64,000 nt of DNA, taken from contig CM043966.1 of assembly GCA_014529385.2 (NCBI GenBank), forward strand, positions 144,822,711-144,886,710. Direction: 5' to 3'. This DNA comes from Adiantum capillus-veneris. Taxonomy: Eukaryota; Streptophyta; Polypodiopsida; Polypodiales; Pteridaceae. Positions 42,208 to 54,640 of the stretch are shown piece after piece. The position numbers were made by a program, and so were the translations under genes. The notes under the pieces were generated by a model. The model saw only the letters and a list, made by a program, of their open reading frames with translations, was not told the DNA's origin and did not search any database. How positions within the stretch are numbered: position 1 is the first letter of the stretch; each line of letters begins with the position of its first letter.

Positions 42208-43023
42208 TGTTAGGAAATAAGACGTAGCTAAATAGATAATTGAGTAGATTACTTAATGGAGAGAGACAGATTTATATACACGAGATTATAGAGTAGAGAG
42301 AGAGAGTACACACGATATACGTGGTTCACCCAATGTGGGCTACGTCCACGGGAAAGCAGCCACTCAATGGCTTTAGTACTTCAAAACAAGAAGTAGTTTA
42401 CAAAGGGATTATACCCTTAATGGAGCTCCCGCCTTGCTTCACTCTCACCACCTCACACTCACCTTGTTGCATCAACTTCACACTATGAAATGTGTGTAGA
42501 AATGGCCTCCTTTTATAGGCCAAAAGGGCTGCCCTCTCTCATGAGAGACAGCCATGTGTAGCCGCCCTTGTGCGAATAAGTCCAAATCGGACCCTCCAAT
42601 CCGCCCATGTGTGGCCGCCCTTGTGCGAATAAGTCCAAATCGGACCCTCCAATCCGCCCATGTGTGGCCGCCCTTGAGAAGACAAGTCCGCTTTTGAATT
42701 CGACCACCGGCCACCGGCCATTGACTTCCGACCACAGGCCATCGGCCATTGACTACCGGTCACCGGCCAACCGACCGGTTGTTTTCCGACCGTCGTCCGG
42801 CCATAATATTCCGACGAAAAGGAATATTCCGGTGAAAAAAAGTCTCGGGGGCCTCCGTCCCCGAGGCCTTTAAAGTTGCCCTTGATTCTTGTCCGTGAAA
42901 ATTTTGGTTTCCGGTGAGTGATTTTCCTTCACGCACGATGGCTTCTCCTCATAATGGGGGCCTTACAAATGTGCGCTTTTACCACAAAAAATTACAAGGG
43001 TAAATCAGGCTCCATACTTAACA
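42208..43023 (-). mobile_element. Solo LTR, 816 bp, in E7
   Basis: It is bounded by TGTTAGG and CTTAACA and flanked by a perfect 5-bp duplication CATAA (42203-42207 and 43024-43028). Leaving it out restores a segment that matches 62362-62390 of the related element E9. Read on the minus strand it starts TGTTAAGTATGG; it contains a TATATAAA box and the 'acgtggttcacccaatgtgg' segment common in plant LTRs (plus-strand reading). No internal coding sequence remains. Confidence 0.88.
42554..42690. repeat. 53-bp tandem repeat inside the solo LTR
   Basis: Two full units (42554-42606, 42607-42659) differ by one base and are followed by a partial third. It is not a CRISPR array: the units are adjacent, without spacers. 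Confidence 0.92.
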
Positions 43024-43025
43024 CA

Positions 43026-43300
43026 TAACTTGTTTGTCATACCATAACCATAACAACCATACCATCATTGCAAAACCATAATCATAACCTTATCCGATTG
43101 TCAAACCATAACCATCACATGATTGCCATACCATCAATGCAAAACCATAACCATAACTTGATTGTCAAACCCTAACCATACCATGATTTCCATACCATCA
43201 TTGCAAAACCATAACCATAACTTGATTGCCAAACCATGACCAAAACCTTTATGAGATACCATAACCATAACCTCTGTACCATACCATAATTGCGAAACAA
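43026..43300. repeat. CCATAA-type hexamer array (E7 subterminal)
   Basis: 'accataaccataac' and variants recur with interspersed 'catgattgcc' units. The same array is present in E9 at 62340-62640. CACTA elements typically have such subterminal repeats, which bind their transposition protein. Confidence 0.8.
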
Positions 43301-43679
43301 ATCATAATCTCAAACGGAATGAAAAACCATAAACATAAGCATTACAAAACTGTACATGCAAACAATCACTCAGTAAGGTTATATCAAGAAGACCACATCT
43401 AAAAAAAAGATTGTACAGACTGTATCAAGATGATTGTGTAAGACTGTATCAAGAAGACCCTCATAGTAATGCCTTCTGGTTGACGTCCTCTCCCTCCTTC
43501 TGCAACTGGGTCAAAAGGGCCACAAGTCTATGCTTGTACCCATACTTCTTCTCTCGGCGTGTCGAAAGGCGCTTCACAGTAACTTCTTGTAAAATTATGA
43601 TTTAATCATGAGATAAATCTTCAAATAGCATATATATTTTAAGGAATGCAAAGCATACATATAATACTTACAAACTCAT

Positions 43680-45880
43680 GTCAAAGCGTGTCATAGCCTC
43701 CACTCCCAAGATGTGACGCTCGAGTAGAATCCAAACGTGCTCTGGTTGTATCTCTCTACTGCTGAAATTTGTCAAGATTATCTTGTGTCTCTCGTGCAAT
43801 CCCCGCCCACTCCTCTGCGTCTAACCATGCCGACTTTGGACTACCAACATTGTACCTGTCTCTCGCTAGTGACCGATGGTGTGACTGAAGATGATCTGGA
43901 ACAGGAAGATTTCTAATTGCAAACGATCTATCAAGTGTTGTTTCTTTTTTCCTTCTTACCTCTCTAGCACTTTTGCATGATGTCTGAGTTGAGAGCGCAA
44001 AATATCATAAAATTTTCTCACATTGTGATATCCATCTTCCTAATGATGCCTTTTCCATGTAGCTCGTCCCCTATCACCTTGACGTTGACCTCAGTAGTCC
44101 ACATTCGGGGCATGTCTGGATTAATTGAGCCCAAAAATTCACTGATGAGGACAATAGACTCTTGTACAAGTCATCCTTCGGCCATGCTACCCTCGAGGTG
44201 AGCCCTTTGACGATTGAACGCCTTTAAAGTCTTCATATATCTCTAAAAGAAGAACATCCACCTATTATGGACTATCCCAACATCTGCAACTTTATTGACC
44301 ACATACACAAGTACATGCATTTGGATGGTAAGAATGTTTGTTGGAAAGTACTTCTCTACCATGCACACTGCTTCAATAGCATTGAAGCGTACTGCATTGA
44401 TGCTGTCTTCTCTTATCTCTCAAATGAACTGATCCAGCATACCAACTCACTGATTTTGTAGATTGTTCTTCTAATGTCATCCGTCAAACAATCCTTTATG
44501 AAAATTGGTAAGATAAACTGTAAAACCTTGTGCCAATCGTGGAACTTAAGACTAGTAAGATTTTCATCTCTAGTAAAGGCCGTTTTGAAACATCCTATGC
44601 ACCCAGAGTGGGAGTCTTGAATTTGAATGAAGATAGTCTTCTTCACTTGTTGCTTTTCTGCATGACTCAAAACCTATGGTCCTTTTGGTATAGCATCCAT
44701 TGGGTTTAAGTCAAGGCCACATCTCTGGCATTCGACCCACAGCCTCTAAGTCATCTCATTGGACCTTGCTCTCCCTTTTCCTAATGATGGTTTTCCATAT
44801 GATCTCCCCCACATTCTTAAGATGTGCATTGGGTCGAGCATATGATTAATCAACAGGTCACTTTAGGACGGCAGTTCATGGAAAATAGAAATTCTTGTCA
44901 GTCCAGGTAGCATAAAATATCCCCTCTCCAGCCACATGTTTTTCCAATCACTCACTTTCAGTGAATGCATGTCATGTTTGCATATGTTTGGTCCATGTAG
45001 CTCATGTCCTTCATGCAAAAATCTACCACGCTCCTCGTAAATTGCCTTGCTCAAATGATTAGAGCGTAGAAGCCAAGTCGAGGACCACATTTTAGACATG
45101 CATGATTACCCGAGTAACTCAAGCCTAAAACAACACAAATTTAAAATATAAAATTGTTGGCATAGCCAGGAATAACATGCGTGTGAGGGTTTCAAAGGCA
45201 CTTATCTGAACACTCACCAAAGCCTGACCAATTGCGCATGGTCCACGTGAGAATGCCTTGCATATGTACATTCCATCGTCCAATTCGTTGGGACATATCA
45301 ACCACATCCATTTATGTCCACACGAATTGGAGATCTTCTATAAGTGGTGTGAGAGAGACATCCATGTTCTTTGCTTTGTAATTTCTTGGGAGGATCAGTG
45401 AGGGACAACAACAAATGGCCCTTCTTGATAGCTAGCCATGGTGGAAGATTATAATTAACCCGACAATTAGGCCATGTGCTCCATGATGAACTCCGTAATC
45501 TGAATGGATTTACTCCGTCCATTTCCGGACCAAAGAGGATACATCCAGGCTCATTCTTAAATGTAGGCCAACTTCCCTCTATGTGCTTCCATGCACAAGA
45601 GTGAGCAGGTACCCGCATCACATCATTTATCGATCTAGTATTTGAGTGCCATGTCATCAAAGCGGCTATAGACTTGCACCTCAACATGCTCTTTCTTCTT
45701 AGAATGATAGGAAAGTGTGAAAGAAACTTTGTAGGGATAAATCTTCCTTGTGTGTCCTCTTTATACCTGTTTCATTCAGGATTGGGACAGTGTTCCAAAT
45801 CTGCATACTCATTGCAAAAGAGTATACAATCATTAAGACTTGCATGTATTTTGTGATAATCCAAGTCCAAATTAGTTAGA
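43680..45880 (-). pseudogene. E7 CACTA transposase, C-terminal and middle part
   Basis: Read on the minus strand from the E6 junction: LATKKLLTNLDLDYHKIHASLNDCILFCNEYADLEHCPNP, then the frame 45298-45687 with RVPAHSCAWKHIEGSW, MDGVNPFRLRSSSWSTWP and YNLPPWLAI, the standard TNP2/Transposase_21 block. Further on are HDWHKVLQFILPIF (44413-44670) and the DUF4218-like C-terminus near 44350-44160 (FPTNILTIQMHVL, HNRWMFFF). Stops and frame changes are frequent. TNP2-type proteins cut the element ends. It joins the N-terminal part at 54641-55322 across E6. Confidence 0.85.
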
Positions 45881-45901
45881 AGCTTTTTAGTGGCTAGACG
45901 G

Positions 45902-47054
45902 TGTGAGCGGGATGAAAACACACACAACGCCTCTATAACGACCCGACACACACTCTTGGGAAGATACACACACACACACACTATGGGGCACCACTCGGCT
46001 TACACAACACACCTGGCCGAGACAGGGAACACACCTCTGGAGTGAGAGGAGAGAGACTATCCACTTGCCCACTCCACACAGACACACACACACACACACA
46101 CACACACACCCAAAAAACTCAGCTCAAAAGAGAAGAATTTCTGATGTGTAGATACAAATGAGCTCGGGCCAACACCAATGGGGCAAATAGCTCACACAGT
46201 ATGGGTAAAATAAGCTAGATACAATCACAAACTGGAGCAGAAACTTCGCTCATAGGAGAAACTTACACAGAAAACCAACAGAAAAAGAGGGAGGAATTTG
46301 GCAAAATGGACAGCGCCATCGCGTCCGGAACGGCCCAAAACCCCAGTCTACAATGTCAAAGTGCTCAAATCCGACCTCGGATGAGCAGTTTACGGCCAAA
46401 ACAGGCTCCAAACTGAGCAAAAACACAGCTGCGGCTGTTCCTCCTCTCTTCTCCACGTTTTTTCTGGTCTTCTCTCTGTTTTTTCAGTTCCCACACTTAG
46501 CTTTATTACTTGGGCACCCTTGGCCTTTTAGATGACCTGAAACGGACCCCGAACAAGCCAAAAACTGACCTCGCAGTGCATAGTTGTCACCTTTTTCGCA
46601 TCATCCGCACACCTAGCACTCGGCTTTCCCCAATAATGCATCCCGCAACCACGTGAAGTGGACCCAAAAAAAGGTCCTCATGATGAACTTTCTGCATAAT
46701 TCTCACAAGCAAACACCCACGTTGTGTGCGTACTTCTCCGCGTGCAAGTATTGACCCTGTTCGCCCTCCTGACGCCACTAGATGCCATCTGACACACCTG
46801 CTGACCTCACTTCGTCGGCCCTCGGATAGCTTCCTCGAGAAGTTTTACGTGCTATAAACTCCTCATTATTGTAGAAAAAACATACTGGTACTGGTGATAG
46901 TGAAAATCGATGAACTATGTACATGCTGTCCTACCTGTACACATGTGGGCCCCACGTAACCACTTGGCTCTGGAAAATGGGCAATTCTTTATTTGATGCA
47001 CCATGCATGTGTATGTACATATGCGCAATCCCTTGCTCCAAAAAACTCCTGACA
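45902..47054 (-). repeat. E6 3' LTR, 1153 bp
   Basis: It matches 53490-54636 with a handful of substitutions and CA-microsatellite length differences (45960-45980 and 46080-46108). On the minus strand it starts TGTCAGGAG and ends CCCGCTCACA. Confidence 0.95.
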
Positions 47055-47075
47055 TAATTTGCCCACCCCCTAGCC
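47055..47075 (-). other. E6 polypurine tract
   Basis: On the minus strand CTAGGGGGTGGGCAAATTA abuts the TGTC start of the 3' LTR; nearly the same as in E2. Confidence 0.8.
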
Positions 47076-47082
47076 TGCTAGA

Positions 47083-50000
47083 TCATTCATGATCAGCAGC
47101 AGCAAAGAGAGATATGAGACTCGCCGCATCACAGGTCTCCTCATCCCTCACAGACATCACTCGCTCTTCAGAAAACCCATCTTGCTCTACCATCATCAAC
47201 CTGGCATGATACAACTTAAGACGCAATCCATTTACCCTTGACGTATGTAAAATCCCATCCAGGTTAGCCAACTGATATGTACCATTCGGGAAACACTCCA
47301 CTACCTTGAAAGGGCCTTCCCACTTAATTTGAAACTTCTTTTGGAAGGTGTTATCCAGCTTACTGTTGTAGTGCAAAACCAAGTCATGTTTCTTGATACC
47401 CTTACATTTGACCTTTTCATTTATCTTTGTCAAAGCCTTATCCTGCATCTGCCCATAATGCTCCAATGCGCTCATCCTATCCAACTGGACCTCTTGTAAC
47501 TGCAAGAGCCTCTCTTTGAATGCATCACTAGGCGGCCCAAGAAACTTCTCTAACATCTTGACTGCAGGCAACTCTACTTCCACAGGCAATAGTGCTTCTT
47601 TTCCATACACCAAATGAAATGGAGTAAACCCTGTACTTGTCTTCACCGAAGTACGGTAAGCCCATAATGCACTAGGCAATTCCAAATCCCAATTCTTTCC
47701 TTGGTGCTCTGTCACTTTCGAAAGAATCTGTACCAACTCACCATTGAATCTTTCATTTAAGCCATTACACTGTGGGTAATAAGGACTGGTATGCTGGTGC
47801 CTAATCTTCACCTTTGTGCATAGGAAGTCTAGCAGTTTAGCTCTAAATCCTGGCCCCTTATCTGAAAGTAGCTCTAATGGCACCCCAAACTTGCAACATA
47901 TTTCATCATACACAAATTTTGCCACATCCTTTGCAGTGATCTGTTTTACTGCTATAGCCTCTGCCCATCTAGAAAGATAGTTCACTGCCGTCAAGATATA
48001 GCTTTTGCCCCTGCTTGTGATAGGTAACGGGCCTATTGCATCAATCCCCCACTTTTCAAACACATCAAATGCCATAATGGTTTTTCGTAGCTCTGGCTTC
48101 AACACTCTCTTCCCAAATGCTTGACACCTATTGCAAGACATACACCAATGGTGAACATCCTTGTGCAAACTAGGCCATACATACCCCTCTTGCAAAATCT
48201 TATGCAAGGTGATCTTTAGAGCAAAATGGCCACCACATGCGCCTTCATGATTCTCTTCCAACACTCTGTAAAGCTCCTCCCGCCAAGGTACACGTCTCAA
48301 CACGAGATCAGCCCCTTTCATGTATAAAACATCACCAATCAATTTGTACCTGTATGCTCTACGCACAAAGCCATACTTCTTAGACTTCTGAATCTCCTTT
48401 GGAATGATTCCTGTTAGCAAAAACTCCTCTTCTTGAGCCAAACTTTCCCGGCCATGATAAAGAGGTAAATTGGTCCTCAACACGAATAGCTCCCCAATCA
48501 TGCCTTGAGCTGCTTCATGTGCCTCTCCATTTAGAGCACGTTCAATGTGTCTGATGCTCCATGCTTCAAACTTTTTTAACATGCCTTTAATTCTGAAACA
48601 CGTCTCCTTCAATGAGCTGTTCTTGCTCTTCCACACACGCAGCACTTGCTTCACCACTAACAAGGCATCACCTTTTATGCTCAACCTTCGAACCCCATGC
48701 TTCAAACAAATGTGTAATCCGGCTTCCAGAGTAGCATATTCAGCCTCATTGTTACTATGAGCATCCAATTTGAACCCTCTCTTGCATACTAGCTTCCCCT
48801 CTGGATCATAAAGTGCTATACCCCCTGAAGCTGCATCGTGGCTCTTTCTGTATGAACCATCAAAGAACAACACATGTGCATTGCTGATCTGTGGCACTTC
48901 TTCAACTACCTTTCTCACCACCTCTTCCTTAACAATAAGGGGATTCTCCTTGTAGGTAAACAAATCAGCTAGGGTAGCCCTTGTACTATCTTCCACTAGA
49001 AAAGAGAACTCAAACTCTTGCAGCTCAATTACCCATTTCTTCACCACATTTGACATGTTAGTACCATTAATTAACTGTGGCAAAAAGGCATAACTCGTCA
49101 AGAAAACAAAAGGCCGTGGTAGCAAGTAATGACGAAATCGTCGACAAGCAAATATTACACTGGCCATCACTAGCTCTACTTCCGATAACTTTCTCTCCGC
49201 TACCAACTTCACTCGGCTTGCACAATACACTGGCCTCATATAATGGCTGCCCTTCCCCTTTTGCAATAGCATAGCTCCAATGGCATCATCCCCTACTGAT
49301 GGATTTACATAAAAAACTTTCTCCCAATCAGGAGCTTGCATGGCTGACAAACCCCCTAACACCTCTTTCACCTCTTGAAACACTTCTTCACACTTGTCAT
49401 CCCATTGCAATGGATCATGCTTTGCCACTTGCTGTAATGGATAAAGAAGCTGCGAAGACAATGGAATAAACCGTGCCATGTACTTCACTTTGTGTATAAA
49501 GGTTGCCAATTGCTTCGTACTCGTAGGTGATGGAAGAAGAATAATAGACTTAACCTTGTCTGGATCAGCCTCAATGCCATTTTCTGACACCATGTGGCCC
49601 AATAACTTCACCCTTGGCTATGCTAGATGACATTTCTTTGGATTTAGTTGTCCTCCACATTCATCATATCGAGCCAATACCATCTGTAGCTTCTCATGGT
49701 GTTCAGCCCTACTGCTATAAACACAGAAGTCATCCATAAAAGCTTTAACACAACTACCAATGAATGGTTCCAACACCCAATTCGCTCTCTCTTGATAGAA
49801 AGATGGTCCATTTGACAACCCAAACGGCAACACTGTGTAGCAATAGCAGCCCCATGGCGTAATGAAAGTTGTCTTTGTGCGGTCTTTAAGAGAAATCTTC
49901 AATTGAAAATAGCCTAAAAAACCATCACACACACTGTACCTCTCATAACCTGCCACTGAATCCAAGATCTGATCAATGAATGGAAGAGGATATGGGTTCT

Positions 50001-52434
50001 TCTTAGTGGCTGCATTTAAGGGTTTAAAATCTACACAAATCCTCCACTTCCCATCCTTCTTTGGACTGACTACTACTGGACTCACCCATTCTGTGGTCTC
50101 CACAGGGACTATGAACCCTGCCTTCAATAACTTGTCCACCTCTACCCGTAAGGCTTCCATTTGCTCTTGACCCATCCTTCTTAGCCTTTGCCGCACTGGC
50201 TTAGCACCTTCTTTCAGCTCTATATGCATCTCTCCACCCTTGAACCCTCTGATCTCTTCATATGAAGTAATGAACAAATCAGGAAAACTAGCCAGCATAT
50301 GCAAAAATATATCCTTCTCCATAGCTGAGAGGTCTCCACTAATCATTTGCGTCATTAATTCCTGCTTCTTTGACAACTCAACCTTGGTTTGCATCAGCCC
50401 TTCAATCACTTCATAAGGCCCTTCACTTTCATCTTCAACCTCATTCACAAATGCAACTAAACCAATCTCTTGGATTTCTTTGTCCATCAAAAGAAATGCA
50501 ACATCAGCATCCTCATCACTGCTGGTAGTGTTATCACTGTCCTCATCTGTCACCGTGGAAGAGTCTTCATCACTAGACTCATCCTCATCTTCATAAAGCT
50601 CCTCTAATTGTTTCCTTGTGTCCATATTATAAAGCTTCTTGGTACCTGTCTTTCCATAGAGGCTAATCGTACCATGTCGCCAATCTTGAACAGCTCCCAC
50701 TGCACGTAACCATGGTCTGCCCAGTATAATGGGATATGCTCCCAACCCTGCTGGCATCACATGAAAATCAACCACTGCCTTTGCTTCATATGCCTCCACT
50801 TCTAAGCTCTTTACAACACCCAAGCATTTTACTTTTTGATGGTTTGCCAATCTGATCCGAAAACCTGACACCCCAGCCACTGTGAGACCCATCTTCTCAA
50901 CACATGAGTGTGTTATGACGCATATTTGGGCTCCGCCATCCACATAACCTTGTTCCAAATTTTTTCTTTTATGCCACACATCTACTATTGGGCAAATGTT
51001 TGGTAGCTTGTCCATTGCCAACACCTTCACTGAACCTCTCTCTGGCTCTTTCTCCATTGGGTTAACCATCCTCTTCCACTGTCGCTTTAGCTTAGGCACC
51101 ATCTCTATAAGCTGCCCAAAAGTAACATCTGCCTTCCTGCTCATCAGATCCTCCTTCAAGTCATAGCTTAATTGCCCATCCCCTAGTGGAAAATCTGAAA
51201 CATGAAACTTTCGACGAGCTCTCCTTTTCCTCTTGGCCTTGACATCCTCGCCTTCATGGCTCTTTCCTTTCTTCTTACTAGGACCTGGGGCACTTCTTCC
51301 TTCCTTTTCCTCTGTGGTCCTCTTCCCAATAGGCATCACTAATGTATCCTCTAGCTTTGATGCCTTCTCCAAGGTGACTACACTTAGCACTTTTGTCTTC
51401 CCTTTTTCCTCCTGGGTCAGTCCACTGGTTCCTTCGTCTCCCTTAATTTCGATGCCATAATCATTTGACCTAGTTAGCACCTGTCTTGGCAATGGATACA
51501 TGTCTCCCCCTATCCTTGGTGGCTTATCACATTGCGGGGTGATGTGACCCAACTCTCCACAATTAAAACATGTGGGCGTCTGCCTCCAAAACCTACCATT
51601 GCTTTGTCCAACACCATTCCTAGGCCTTTCTTCACCTCTTGGTTGATTTGCAAACCTCCCTCGACCTCGATTATTTCCCACTTGACCTAGCATGTTTAGG
51701 CTGAGATTCTTCATCAAATCTACCACTTGCCTCATGTCCTGCCTTAGCCCATCATCTTGCACTGCTGTAGTGACCACTGCTGGCATAACCTGAGTAGTAA
51801 CAGGAACTACTGGTTCATGATGAACCCCTGACATGCGCCCTTGTAAAGACTCTATAGGCTGAAATTCAGACCTCATTGGCAAAGACTCCACCCCTAACTG
51901 GCTCATTTTCCTCAGCTTCCACTCTTTGTTCCTTGCTACCTCTAGTGCATGTTCATATGTCCTAGGCTTCTTTAGCTCCACTCTCCAACGTATATTCTCC
52001 CAAAGACCAGCCAAGAACCTGTCCTTCTTCATCATGTCAGGCGGGGGTACCTGTGGTGCTAAAGCCTTGCACATTCGCTCCCATGCCAATGAAAACTTAC
52101 GTATGTACGCATCTACTGGCTCACCTTCCTTCTGCACCAAACCTTGTACTTCTTGCCACACTTTGTCAGGATCTTCTATCTTCACAAACTCCACTTCCAA
52201 TCCATGCCTTAGATTGTCCCAACTCAATCTTATAGGTGGATCTGTTGCACGCAACTCCTCTTCAAATGCTTTAGAACAAACTCGTGCATCACTCTTCAAA
52301 CAAATTTGGATAAGGCGTAACATTTGCGTAGGGTCATGAATCTGGTTGCTAATGCAGGCAACCTCCATCTTTTCCAAAAATTCTTCCACATCTTCATCAC
52401 TTCTTCCATGAAACTCCGGATAAGAGAAAGCCAT
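47083..52434 (-). pseudogene. E6 gag-pol polyprotein, one nonsense codon
   Basis: The likely start is the ATG at 52434 (MAFSYPEFHGRSDED), because gag homology begins there. Domains in order: Retrotrans_gag; zinc knuckle CFNCGELGHITPQC; basic linker; aspartic protease YVDGGAQIC and YPIILGRPWL; reverse transcriptase (WRICVDFKPLN, FGLSNG, catalytic AFMDDFCVYSS); first RNase H (PVYCASR, WVIELQEFEFSF); second, archaeal-like RNase H (FFDGSYRKS, NNEAEYATLEAG, KGDALLVVKQ); integrase with HHCC zinc region (CMSCNRCQ), Asp (GIDAIGPLP), Asp (LLSDKGPGF), Glu (CNGLNERFNG); and a C-terminal domain. A TAG at about 49618-49620, between RT palm and thumb (CHLA-stop-PRVKLLGH), splits 957- and 842-residue frames. 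E2 has Gln at that place, so a CAG-to-TAG change is likely. Confidence 0.95.
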
Positions 52435-52499
52435 GGCTACCCAAATTATGATGCTTTGAGAACCCCTTCGAACACACGTGCAAGAACCCAAAACTTTTC

Positions 52500-53470
52500 A
52501 CTACCCAATCCCGAGAAACTTCAATGGAGCTCAACTTTAGATAAGGACAAACACATGCACATCAAATGAGTTTTCATAGTTAATCATCGGAATGACAACA
52601 GGCAAAGGACATTCCAGGATCTCTCTCAATCTTCTTGGCCCAAACAAAAAGACTATGCGCTGCTGGAAAAAGATCTTCCTGGACACATGAACATTAATCT
52701 GAATTCTTTGAGTTAAATGAAAAGGAGTGAACTGGGGGCCATTTTGATCATCCATTAAAGCCAACCATGAAGCTCCCAAGAAGGCACACCTGACTCAACC
52801 TCTGATTTTGCCAGAATTTCAGCAGCATAACAGCATAAATGGCTCAAAATACCAAAAAACCAGCCATCATAACTTGGGAAAATTTCGACAGAGTTTCCCC
52901 AGAAGTAGAGCAATGAGAACTTAAAATATAGACTGTATCTGTATGCATAAACTGCCAACAATAGAACCCGAGCATCAAATAGGACTCACTAGTACATAGC
53001 CTATGGCGAGGTCACGAAAAGGGTGCTCCAGCTACCTGTATCACCGAAAGGATCTCCATATTTGAGAATCCCCCAGCTCAATAAAAACCTCACGCTATCG
53101 ACCCTCACACGAAGGCTTATGCAAATCGTGTATAGTCAAGTCTCAGAAATGACTATCTTCCAGACCAAGTCTCAGAAATGGCTGGGACTGCCAAATACAA
53201 CCAAGTATGGCTCCACAAATGCGTACAATGGCAGTTTCCACAAGTAACGTACAATCCAGCAGACAATGCGCTCAAATAGGCGCCAAGTGATGCATACCCA
53301 CAACAACTGCAAGTGACATCACTGCTAGTGTATCACTGAACTCCAGCTACCTGTACCTGTGTGAATCACCTGTACCTGTAACCTGTAACCTATAATCTGC
53401 AACCTGCAACCTGTAATCCCGAATCTCGAAGCTTGAAGCTCGAAGCAGAAGGTACTCGAAGAAGATCCTC
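52500..53470 (-). other. E6 5' leader, non-coding
   Basis: About 1 kb between the primer site and gag without a recognised domain. A short 'acctgta' repeat cluster lies at 53345-53410. Confidence 0.6.
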
Positions 53471-53471
53471 C

Positions 53472-53483
53472 GTGGGAGCACCA
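53472..53483 (-). other. E6 primer-binding site
   Basis: On the minus strand TGGTGCTCCCAC, six bases after the LTR end, with the TGG that pairs to the CCA end of a tRNA. It differs from the E2 site by one base. Confidence 0.75.
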
Positions 53484-53489
53484 AAAGAA

Positions 53490-54636
53490 TGTGAGCGGGA
53501 TGAAAACACACACAGCGCCTCTATAACAACCCGACACACACTCTTGGGAAGATACACACACACACTATGGGGCACCACTCGGCTTACACAACACACCTGA
53601 CCGAGACAGGGAACACACCTCTGGAGTGAGAGGAGAGAGACTATCCACTTGCCTACTCCACACAGACACACACACACACACACACACACACCCAAAAAAC
53701 TCAGCTCAAAAGAGAATAATTTTTGATGTGTAGATACAAATGAGCTCGGGCCAACACCAATGGGGCAAATAGCTCACACAGTATGGGTAAAATAAGCTAG
53801 ATACAATCACAAACTGGAGCAGAAACTTCGCTCATAGGAGAAACTTACACAGAAAAAAAACAGAAAAAGAGGGAGGAATTTGGCAAAATGGACAGCGCCA
53901 TCGCGTCCGGAACGGCCCAAAACCCCAGTCTACAATGTCAAAGTGCTCAAATCCGACCTCGGATGAGCAGTTTACGGCCAAAACAGGCTCCAAAATGAGC
54001 AAAAACACAGCTGCGGCTGTTCCTCCTCTCTTCTCCATGTTTTTTCTGGTCTTCTCTCTGTTTTTTCAGTTCCCACACTTAGCTTTATTACTTGGGCACC
54101 CTTGGCCTTTTAGATGACCTGAAACGGACCCCGAACAAGCCAAAAACTGACCTCGCAGTGCATAGTTGTCACCTTTTTTGCATCATCCGCACACCTAGCA
54201 CTCAGCTTTCCCCAATAATGCATCCCGCAACCACGTGAAGTGGCCCCAAATAAAGGTCCTCATGATGAACTTTCTGCATAATTCTCACAAGCAAACACCC
54301 ACGTTGTGTGCGTACTTCTCCGCGTGCAAGTATTGACCCTGTTCGCCCTCCTGACGCCACTAGATGCCATCTGACGCACCTGCTGACCTCACTTCGTCGG
54401 CCCTCGGATAGCTTCCTCGAGAAGTTTTACGCGCTATAAACTCCTCATTATTGTAGAAAAAATATACTGGTACTGGTGATAGTGAAAATCGATGAACTAT
54501 GTACATGCTGTCCTACCTGTACACATGTGGGCCCCACGTAACCACCTGGCTCTGGAAAATGGTCAATTCTTTATTTGATGCACCATGCATGTGTATGTAC
54601 ATATGCGCAATCCCTTGCTCCAAAAAACTCATGACA
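53490..54636 (-). repeat. E6 5' LTR, 1147 bp
   Basis: Full copy; ends TG...CA. See the 3' LTR at 45902-47054. Confidence 0.95.
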
Positions 54637-54640
54637 ACGG

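Larger units (their letters stand above)
45902..54636 (-). mobile_element. E6: almost intact Tat-like Ty3/gypsy retrotransposon
   Basis: LTRs 45902-47054 and 53490-54636 are nearly identical. The target duplication is the 4-bp ACGG (45898-45901 and 54637-54640). With one copy of it removed, the CACTA transposase frame rejoins (SLTR to LATKKLL). The order on the minus strand is LTR, primer site, leader of about 1 kb, gag-protease-RT-RNase H-RNase H-integrase, purine tract, LTR. One in-frame TAG is the only break seen in about 1780 residues, so the insertion is recent. Confidence 0.96.

Noticed and set aside
42554-42690. CRISPR-like array
   Set aside because: Units are directly adjacent without spacers and lie inside an LTR of a plant genome.
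46250-46535. Repeated short frames in both E6 LTRs
   Set aside because: They occur twice because the LTR is duplicated; no sign of coding function.
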